From JBCCGI01 sp039029355 (GTDB lineage: Bacteria > Planctomycetota > UBA1135 > GCA-002686595), in the NCBI GenBank assembly GCA_039029355.1, contig JBCCGI010000127.1, forward strand, positions 1 to 18,135: a stretch of DNA of 18,135 bases. Reading direction: 5' to 3'. Of the stretch, positions 1 through 6,174 are shown piece by piece. Under the pieces are notes generated by a model. It did not search any database, was not told where the DNA came from, and was given only the letters and a program-made list of their open reading frames with translations. Position 1 is the stretch's first letter. The number at the start of each line of letters is the position of its first letter. The translations under genes were made by a program, and so were the position numbers.

Positions 1-1
1 C

Positions 2-964
2 CCGGGCGCCCCGCTGTTCGCCGCCTCCTCGGGGGGGCCATTGGGGGCGGGGGGGGGCGGGGGGGGGGGTGGGGTGCGGGGGCCCAACCCCGCGCGGGCC
101 CGGGGGCGCGCGCGCGCCCGCCGGTACGACGTCGTCTGGGTCGAGAAGGAGCTCTTTCCCTGGCTCCCGGCGCTCGCCGATCTGGCCCTGGGTCGCTTCG
201 CGAAGCGCCTGGTGCTCGACTACGACGACGCGGTGTTCCACCGCTACGACCAGCACCCCCGCGCGCTCGTGCGCCGCGTCTTCGGGCGCAAGATCGACGC
301 GCTGATGCGCGCCGCGGACCTGGTCTTGGTCGGCAACTCCTACCTCGGCGACCGCGCGCGCGCGGCCGGCGCCAAGCGCGTCGAGCACCTGCCCACGGTC
401 GTCGACACCGAGCGCTACGCCGTGCCGAGCGAGGCGCCCGCTCCGGCGCCGACTATCGGTTGGATCGGCACGCCGCGGACCGCCGCCTACCTGGAGCGCG
501 TCGCTCCAGTCCTCGCCAGCGTATGCTCCGCGAGCGGCGCACGCGTGCGCCTCATCGGCGCCGGGCCGGACGCGTTGGGCGAGATCGAGGGCGTCGAGCG
601 CCGCCCGTGGAGCGCCGAGAGCGAGGTCGCCGACCTACAGGACATCGACGTCGGCATCATGCCGCTGCCCGACGAGCCCTTCGAGCGCGGCAAGTGCGGC
701 TACAAGCTGGTGCAGTACATGGCCTGCGGCAAGCCGGTCGTGGCGTCGCCGGTCGGCGCAAACCGCGACATCGTCGAGCACGGCGGCAACGGCTTCCTCG
801 CCGACGGCGAGGACGAGTGGTCCAACGCGCTCTCGCAGCTCGTGCTGCAGCCCGCGCTGCGCCGCCGGCTCGGCGCCGCCGGGCGGGGTCTCGTCGAGCG
901 GCGCTACTCGTTGGAGTCGGCCGGCGAGCGCTTCGCCGGCTGGCTGCACGAGGTTGCGGGCTAG
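2..964 (+). CDS. Glycosyltransferase, GT4-like, 5'-truncated
   Basis: C-terminal part of a GT-B fold glycosyltransferase that probably transfers a sugar from a nucleotide donor during surface-glycan assembly in the cytoplasm. The frame is open from base 2; the first ATG is at 41, but the first 30 or so codons are Gly/Arg/Pro low complexity and not credible protein. Recognisable sequence begins near base 122 (YDVVWVEKELFPW). Counting from the ATG at 41, there is a DYDDA motif at 60-64, a linker at about 115-125, and the donor-binding segment FERGKCGYKLVQYMACGKPV at 214-233, which carries the family's conserved Glu and the ACGKPVVAS turn, then the usual VGANRDIVEHGGNGFL. The N-terminal acceptor domain (about 90 residues) is missing at the contig edge. 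It ends in TAG. It lies on the strand opposite to the polysaccharide operon at 3963-9296, so it is a neighbour, not an operon member. Donor and acceptor are unknown. Confidence 0.85.
   Translation, partial: PGAPLFAASSGGPLGAGGGGGGGGVRGPNPARARGRARARRYDVVWVEKELFPWLPALADLALGRFAKRLVLDYDDAVFHRYDQHPRALVRRVFGRKIDALMRAADLVLVGNSYLGDRARAAGAKRVEHLPTVVDTERYAVPSEAPAPAPTIGWIGTPRTAAYLERVAPVLASVCSASGARVRLIGAGPDALGEIEGVERRPWSAESEVADLQDIDVGIMPLPDEPFERGKCGYKLVQYMACGKPVVASPVGANRDIVEHGGNGFLADGEDEWSNALSQLVLQPALRRRLGAAGRGLVERRYSLESAGERFAGWLHEVAG
31..120. repeat. Low-complexity G-rich contig start
   Basis: G-homopolymer runs broken by single bases occupy about 45-82 and are followed by GC-alternating sequence to about 120. 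Together with the mirror-image C-runs at the other end of the window, this looks like an assembly or sequencing artefact and not genomic repeat DNA. Any protein translated from here is untrustworthy. Confidence 0.7.
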
Positions 965-1231
965 CTATAGGCTGAGGTCGAGGCCGACGTACGAAGGCGA
1001 CACCGCCGCCGGCTTCCCCGGCACGTGCGTTTGACTCGGTGTGACCTCGTCGCCTGAGACGGCAGCGAGCGCGTTGGAGGGTCGATGGGGGAACCCCGCG
1101 CTCCGACTCTGCCCATTCGGATGGCGCCGACTGCGAAGTAGGCTGGCAGCAATTGTCGCGAGCCGCCTGCGCGCCTTGGCCGCAGTACGGTTCGCGCTCG
1201 TTGACAAACAAGGACTGATCGTGGTGGTTCC

Positions 1232-2875
1232 ATGACCCGTAGATTGCCTGGCGCGATTGCAGCGCTCTTCGTCCTTTGTGCTCCTCTGCCAGCTTCCCAG
1301 GACACCTTCGCCAAGGGAGTCGGCTACGACTCCACGGACTGGCTTGCCTCCGTCGCCCCGTCCCAAGGCGGTGGGCACGTCGCGGCAGGTTGGTCTCGGC
1401 AGGGCCCTGACCTCGAGAAGGACGCTTGGGTCGTGCGTTTCAATGAGAATGGTCAGTTGCTATGGAGCGTCCTTATCGGTGGCCCGGGGGATGATGAGCT
1501 CAAGAGCATCCGGGCGACGAGCGACGGAGGCTGCGTTGCGGTGGGGAGTTGCTGCAGCGAGTCCGGGACGGAGGAGGATGTGCTGCTTGTCAGGCTCAGC
1601 CCGGATGGAGTCACGGAGTGGACTAGGAGCCTCGGAACGCCGGAACGAGACCTCGGCCAGCACGTGGCGCTGACCCACGACGGCGGCTACATCCTGGGTG
1701 TAGACTCGATTGTCGGGGACGTTCAGCAGTGGCAGCGTGCGGTCCTAATCAAGACGGACGCTGCGGGCGAGATCGAGTGGTCGAAGAGATACGGCGGCTC
1801 GCATCTGACGTGCGTCAACTTCGTGACGCAGACCGAAGACGGCGGGTACGTCATGTCGGGAGGCAACAAGTACGGAGGCGCGCCCGGTGAGCACACGGGT
1901 TATCTCTACCGGGCCGATCAGAACGGCGACCGAGTTTGGGAGAGGTCCTTTCGCCCGACGACGAACATCGATGACGACTCCGGTACAGGCCTGTCGGTTC
2001 TTGAAGCCGAGGACGGCGGGTTTCTGTACGGAGGCCAGTTTTGGGTCAACAACAACACCAGAGTCGTGCTTGCTAAGTTGGACAGCCTCGGTGCAGAGGA
2101 GTGGCATCGACTGATCGAACTGGGCGGCGGCGGTCCGTCGTTCCTCACGGAACTGCCTTCCGGTGACTTCGTCGTCGGTACGAACTTCCAGGGACTCCTC
2201 AAGGTCAGTGGCTCCGGTGATGGAATCTGGTTCAAGGTCTATCCCGACGGTCAGACGAGGCACGTTGCTCCGGCGACGGATGGCTATGTGCTCGTCGGCA
2301 CGAGAAGTGAATGCAACGACGGCTACGTGGTCCGCGTCAATTCCTCAGGTGAGCTGGGCTGCGATGAGGTCTCGTTGGCCTTCGCCTTCGACAAGAACGG
2401 ATATGACAGCCCTGGCCAGCTCGGTGCGCCTAGCGCGATCGCCTTCGAGGAGTCAGAGCTCGACCCCTCCGTGACTCGGACCGAACCCGTTCAGAGCACC
2501 TATTGCCTTCCCGCGTCCTGTACCTTCCGAAACGGAACCGGCGTCAACCCGACCGGCTTCTCCTGCGTCACCGTTCCCGTGATCGGCATGGACTGGGAGG
2601 TTGAGGTGGCGACGACTCCGACTACGCTCGCGACCTACGTCGCAGTTGCGGCGAAGCCGGGGACCACTCCGGTTCCCGGGCTGGGCGAGATACTCCTGGG
2701 TCTAGCGGCTCCTCTGGTGCTCCTCGAGGGGCTCGGGACCCATATCACGCCGCTGCCCACGGACTGCGGGCTCATCGGCTCGAACTTCGCGAGTCAGGGC
2801 CTGCGCCTCGAGACGGGGAGAGTGGGGCCGGTTGCCGTCCTGCTGAACGCGCAGGATCTCGTCGTCGGGAACTAG
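1232..2875 (+). CDS. Secreted beta-propeller-like repeat protein with planctomycete-type C-terminal module
   Basis: Exported 547-residue protein of unknown function. Residues 1-22 form a signal peptide (MTRR, hydrophobic core, PASQ). Residues 35-375 hold about six or seven repeats of roughly 50 residues with the pattern DGGYxxxG...D.wvvrld..G...W...GG...D (DGG at 98, 150, 203, 261; divergent copies near 310 and 350). This resembles the W/GG repeat found in many bacterial secreted beta-propellers. Residues 430-547 (from SCTFRNGTGVNPTGFSC to LLNAQDLVVGN) form a separate Cys-containing module that I recognise from planctomycete secreted proteins, perhaps for surface anchoring or sorting. Its base composition is much less GC-rich than its neighbours (for example 33 of 60 bases at 1441-1500). 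ATG 1232 is chosen because it places the signal peptide at the N-terminus; the only purine-rich stretch upstream (GGTGG) is a weak ribosome-binding site. It converges with the CHRD gene. Confidence 0.85.
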   Translation: MTRRLPGAIAALFVLCAPLPASQDTFAKGVGYDSTDWLASVAPSQGGGHVAAGWSRQGPDLEKDAWVVRFNENGQLLWSVLIGGPGDDELKSIRATSDGGCVAVGSCCSESGTEEDVLLVRLSPDGVTEWTRSLGTPERDLGQHVALTHDGGYILGVDSIVGDVQQWQRAVLIKTDAAGEIEWSKRYGGSHLTCVNFVTQTEDGGYVMSGGNKYGGAPGEHTGYLYRADQNGDRVWERSFRPTTNIDDDSGTGLSVLEAEDGGFLYGGQFWVNNNTRVVLAKLDSLGAEEWHRLIELGGGGPSFLTELPSGDFVVGTNFQGLLKVSGSGDGIWFKVYPDGQTRHVAPATDGYVLVGTRSECNDGYVVRVNSSGELGCDEVSLAFAFDKNGYDSPGQLGAPSAIAFEESELDPSVTRTEPVQSTYCLPASCTFRNGTGVNPTGFSCVTVPVIGMDWEVEVATTPTTLATYVAVAAKPGTTPVPGLGEILLGLAAPLVLLEGLGTHITPLPTDCGLIGSNFASQGLRLETGRVGPVAVLLNAQDLVVGN

Positions 2876-2926
2876 CTCGCGCCAAGTCGTCCAAGGATCC
2901 TGCTGGAGCGACCCGGAACGGGCTGA

Positions 2927-2957
2927 GCCGCCGCGGGCGTCCCGAACCCGCGGCGGC
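2927..2957. terminator. Strong GC hairpin between convergent genes
   Basis: Perfect 11-bp inverted repeat: GCCGCCGCGGG at 2927-2937 and CCCGCGGCGGC at 2947-2957, with a 9-nt loop. It lies 52 bases after the stop of the propeller gene and 23 bases after the stop of the convergent CHRD gene, where a bidirectional terminator is expected. There is no T-tract on either side, so intrinsic termination is inferred from position and stem strength only. Confidence 0.5.
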
Positions 2958-2979
2958 CTACTCGATATCCAGCGGCCGA

Positions 2980-3864
2980 CTACTGACCCGTGCCGGGTGT
3001 CGTTGTCTGCCCGATTGTTGTCTCGACCCCGTTGGTCAGGCCGATTGTCGGACCTGTCCCGGTCGGGTCGAGCAATGTGCCCTGTGTGAACAGGGAGCGC
3101 CCGAGGAGCGCAGGCTCGTTGGGGATCGCCAGCGGTGTGGGCGAGGGGTTGCCGGGGCCTGTCCACGGCGGGCCGGTCAACGTTGTTGTCGGATCCGGCG
3201 GCGCTGTCGAGATCAACAGCTCACCGGGCCCTCCATCCATGCCCCACCCGGGGATCTGCACGCCTGTCCCAGAGGCTGTGAAGAGCGGGTCGGGTGTGGT
3301 GGAGACCGCGAGGAACGGCAGGGAACCTGTGGCCTGGGTCCCTGTCGGGTTGTCGATGCCGAGCTCTGTCGTCGTCCCGATCGACGGTGTGCCCGCAAGC
3401 GGTGTGAGGCTGTCTGTGGGGTTCCCGCCATAGGGAACTGTTGTCGGTTCGGCTGTCACCTGGCCGCGTGTCTCCCCATTGGGGAAGGCGGCCGAGTGGA
3501 TGTTGACGTAGTGGAGTCCTGTCAACAGGTCCTGGATCTGGACCTGGCTCAGCTGCCCTCCGCCCGAGATCGTGCCCGTGGTTCCGCCGGAGACCGACAG
3601 ACCCAGCACGATTCCGGCGGAGGCGCCTGTCGGCGCCGGCCCGTGGATGTGAGCCGCGGAGGCAGGCGCTGTGAGACCCTCGTAGGTCCCGTTCACCTGC
3701 ACCTGACCCGAGGCTGTATCCAGCGTGACGGTGCATGTGCCCGATCCCGGCGTAGACACCGGGGGCACCTCCTGTGTGCCGTCCAACCCAAACTGGAACG
3801 TCTGGGCTTGGGCGGCTCCGCTCAACAAAAACGCGAGCGGTAGCGTGGCCAATAATCGCAACAT
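2980..3864 (-). CDS. Secreted CHRD-domain protein
   Basis: Exported 294-residue protein. Residues 1-20 are a signal peptide ending AQA. Residues 22-139 match the CHRD domain (a fold found in chordin and many bacterial secreted proteins) with the typical AHIHGPA at 71-77 and YVNIHSAAFPNGETRGQ at 119-135. Residues 144-285 form a Pro/Thr/Gly-rich module of the kind seen at the C-terminus of planctomycete exported proteins. The CHRD role in bacteria is not established, so no function is assigned. The start is firm: an AAGGAG Shine-Dalgarno lies 5 nt before the ATG at 3864. Codon use is odd: between residues 132 and 179, 10 of 13 Thr codons are ACA, which is rare in neighbouring genes. It stands downstream of the sulfotransferase on the same strand, 98 bases away, and may have its own promoter. 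Confidence 0.88.
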   Translation of the reverse strand: MLRLLATLPLAFLLSGAAQAQTFQFGLDGTQEVPPVSTPGSGTCTVTLDTASGQVQVNGTYEGLTAPASAAHIHGPAPTGASAGIVLGLSVSGGTTGTISGGGQLSQVQIQDLLTGLHYVNIHSAAFPNGETRGQVTAEPTTVPYGGNPTDSLTPLAGTPSIGTTTELGIDNPTGTQATGSLPFLAVSTTPDPLFTASGTGVQIPGWGMDGGPGELLISTAPPDPTTTLTGPPWTGPGNPSPTPLAIPNEPALLGRSLFTQGTLLDPTGTGPTIGLTNGVETTIGQTTTPGTGQ

Positions 3865-3865
3865 A

Positions 3866-3891
3866 CTTGCTCCTTGATACGAGCTAGCAAG
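3866..3891 (-). promoter_or_regulatory. Inverted repeat overlapping the CHRD ribosome-binding site
   Basis: CTTGCT at 3866-3871 and AGCAAG at 3886-3891 form 6-bp arms around a 14-nt loop. On the coding strand the stem and loop cover the AAGGAGC Shine-Dalgarno just upstream of the CHRD start at 3864. It could mask the ribosome-binding site or be an operator, but six base pairs is weak support. Confidence 0.25.
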
Positions 3892-3962
3892 GCGGCCGGT
3901 AGCGCCAAGGATAGCGACGCGGCCAGCGGGGCGATCGTCGGGATTGCCCTAGCGCGGGGTTT

Positions 3963-4841
3963 CTACGCGAGCGCCGCGCTCTTGGCCTGCGCCGAGTAGC
4001 CGCACTCCGCCAGGCGCGCCTCGACCTCGGCGCCGAAGCGCACGAGCTCGTCATCCTTCCGCCACGCAAACGCGCGGTCGGGCCGCACGCCGGCGGTGAT
4101 GCGGCGCACCTCGTCGGCAGAGGGCGTCAGGCCACAAAACTCGGCCGCGCGCGTGAGCTCGCGCTCCGGAGCGGCGAGGAAGTCCTCATAGCGGACGTCG
4201 CACGCGCGCTCCCCGAGCTGCGCCAGATGGCGGTCGGCCTCGCGCATGTACTCCTCCCACAAGGCGAAGCCGCCCGCGAGCGTCAGCGCGCGCACCGTGT
4301 GCGCGAAGCCTCCGCGCTTGGGGCGCAGCCAGTACAGCCCGCGGCGCTTGGCGTGCACTTCGGCGGCGTGCGCCAGCGAGCGCTCCTGCCGCGTCTTAAG
4401 GCTGCTCGCCACGTCGACGCCGTGGCGCCGCACGTGCACCACGCGCGCGTCGGGGAAGAGCTCCAACCACAGCGGAAGCGTGAACGTCGTGCGCGGGTCC
4501 TTGAAGCCCCACGGACCCGGCAGCTCCATCGGACGGCGGTGCTTGAGGTAGGCGGCGAGCCCCAGGAACGACGCGACGCGCGGCGAGCGCAGCATGCCGT
4601 CGAGGTAGTCGCGCGTCAGGCCGCGGAGCTTGGGCTTGGTCAGCAGCTCGTCGATCGCCTCGGGTCGCTCCCACGAGCCGCCGGCGGAGCGCAGCACCCA
4701 GTCGTTGAGGCCCTGGAAGAAGGTCGACTCGTGGTTCGAGTCCAGGCGCTTGCCCAGGAAGAGCCCGAGGTCGGCGAGCATCGACGTGAGCATGCTCGTC
4801 CCCGAGCGGTGCATGCCGAGGATCAGGATGGGGCTAGGCAT
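3963..4841 (-). CDS. PAPS-dependent sulfotransferase family protein
   Basis: A 292-residue cytoplasmic enzyme of the P-loop-like sulfotransferase fold, which moves sulfate from PAPS to an acceptor hydroxyl or amine. The 5'-phosphosulfate-binding loop is at 8-17 (LGMHRSGTSM). KDPR at 114-117 follows the usual GFKDPR pattern, and the 3'-phosphate segment is at 134-151 (VVHVRRHGVDVASSLKTR) with the expected Arg and Ser. YEDFLAAPE at 218-226 is the usual C-terminal motif. The ATG at 4841 overlaps the flippase stop by 8 nt, so the two are translationally coupled; this makes a role in sulfating the polysaccharide exported by this operon likely, though protein or lipid acceptors are possible. It is the last gene of the operon. 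Length is normal for bacterial members. Confidence 0.88.
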   Translation of the reverse strand: MPSPILILGMHRSGTSMLTSMLADLGLFLGKRLDSNHESTFFQGLNDWVLRSAGGSWERPEAIDELLTKPKLRGLTRDYLDGMLRSPRVASFLGLAAYLKHRRPMELPGPWGFKDPRTTFTLPLWLELFPDARVVHVRRHGVDVASSLKTRQERSLAHAAEVHAKRRGLYWLRPKRGGFAHTVRALTLAGGFALWEEYMREADRHLAQLGERACDVRYEDFLAAPERELTRAAEFCGLTPSADEVRRITAGVRPDRAFAWRKDDELVRFGAEVEARLAECGYSAQAKSAALA

Positions 4842-6174
4842 CGGAGCGTCTCGCGCGCGGCGGAGGCCAGGGGAGCATGGCGATCGACAGATGATGGCGC
4901 ACGAGCAGCAGCGAGGCCACGTTCATCGCCGCCACGGTGACGGCGCTCGCGATGGCGGCGCCGACGATGCCGTTGCGCGGCACGAGCAAGAGGTGCAGCG
5001 CGAGGCTCAAGATGGCCGCGCCGAGGAGGTTGCCGCGGAGCGCGCGCTCGTGCCCGCTCATCATCAGGAGCACGCCCACCGAGCCGGTCGCGACGTTGAC
5101 GAACTGGCCGGTCGCCAGGATCGCGAGGCACAGCGCACCTTCCTCGAAGCCGGGGCCGAAGAGCGCGAGCACGCGCGCGGGGAAGACCCACGCGGCGATG
5201 AGGAGCGGCAGCGCGAGCAGCACCATCAGCCCGGTGGCCTGGCGCGCGCTGCGCGCCAGCTCGTCGCGCCGGCCGGCGGCGTGCAGCGCGGCGAAGCGCG
5301 GCGCCGCGATGCTGTTGACCGCGATCAGGACGAAGCTCGTCAGCGTCGCGGTGCGGTAGGCGGCGGTGAAGAGGCCCACGTCGGCCTCGTCGCCGAACGC
5401 GCCCAGCGTCAGCACCGAGATCCAGGAGAGGCCGAGGGTGAGCACCGCGATCCCGAGGAACGGCAGCGACGCCCGGGCCAGCTCGGTCGTCGCCCCGTTG
5501 TCGGGCGGCCCGTCGGGGCGCGGCGCGGCGCGGCGCCAGAGCAGCGCGCCGAGTCCCGCGGCGACCGCCGCGCCCGTGGCGTAGGCGGCGGCCGCGGAGC
5601 CGAGGCTCCACCCGAAGAGCGATCCGAACAGCCCGAAGGCGAGCAGCGTGCCGGCCGGCGCCGCCGCGACCTGCACGAGCTGCGACGCGCCGACGCGCCG
5701 CAGGCCGCGCAGGAGCTCGCCCAGGAGCATCAGCAGCGAGAGCGGCACCACCGCGAGGGCCGTGCGGCGCAGCGCGTCGGCGAGCTCGCCCGCGTCCAGC
5801 AGGCGGGCGAGCAGCGGCGCGGCGGCGAACAGCGCCGCGGCCAGCGCCGCGGAGACCGCTGCGCCCAGCACCAACCCGCGGCGCGCGGTCCCGCGCAGCG
5901 CGCGCGCCTCGCCCGCGGCCAGCGCGGTCGCCGTGCGGCGCAGCACCAGCTGGTCGAGCCCGAGGCGCCCGAGCACGCTCGCGATGGTCGCGAAGGTCAC
6001 CGCGAGGAAGTACGCGCCGGAGCCGGCGGGCCCCAGCGCGCGCGCGACCGCGACCCCGACTCCGAACGACAGTCCCGCTCCGGCGGCCCGCGCGGCGAAG
6101 GCGCGGCCGGCGCCGCCCAGGAGCTCGCGCGTGCCCTCGCGCGCGTCCTGTTGTGGGGCGCGCGCGGCGCTCAC
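4834..6174 (-). CDS. Wzx-type polysaccharide flippase (MOP superfamily)
   Basis: Integral inner-membrane protein of 446 residues, expected to flip undecaprenyl-linked oligosaccharide to the periplasmic side. Hydrophobic segments cover almost the whole length (for example 29-47, 51-69, 100-123, 139-153, 165-190, 192-212, 236-258, 277-291, 313-331, 346-372, 381-398, 402-425), about 12 in all. Family-like sequences are GPAGSGAYFL at 48-57, ADVGLFTAAYR at 264-274 and FGPGFEEGA at 339-347. The start is GTG at 6174, which overlaps the TGA of the upstream co-polymerase in a GTGA junction; the frame is open far upstream (to 9318), but that extension lies over the two preceding genes and is not protein-like. 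Its stop overlaps the start of the sulfotransferase. Substrate is unknown. Confidence 0.87.
   Translation of the reverse strand: MSAARAPQQDAREGTRELLGGAGRAFAARAAGAGLSFGVGVAVARALGPAGSGAYFLAVTFATIASVLGRLGLDQLVLRRTATALAAGEARALRGTARRGLVLGAAVSAALAAALFAAAPLLARLLDAGELADALRRTALAVVPLSLLMLLGELLRGLRRVGASQLVQVAAAPAGTLLAFGLFGSLFGWSLGSAAAAYATGAAVAAGLGALLWRRAAPRPDGPPDNGATTELARASLPFLGIAVLTLGLSWISVLTLGAFGDEADVGLFTAAYRTATLTSFVLIAVNSIAAPRFAALHAAGRRDELARSARQATGLMVLLALPLLIAAWVFPARVLALFGPGFEEGALCLAILATGQFVNVATGSVGVLLMMSGHERALRGNLLGAAILSLALHLLLVPRNGIVGAAIASAVTVAAMNVASLLLVRHHLSIAMLPWPPPRARRSDA

Noticed and set aside
1201..1206. Perfect TTGACA -35 element upstream of the propeller gene.
   Set aside because: No -10 element is present at 16-18 nt, and the start codon lies only 25 bases downstream.
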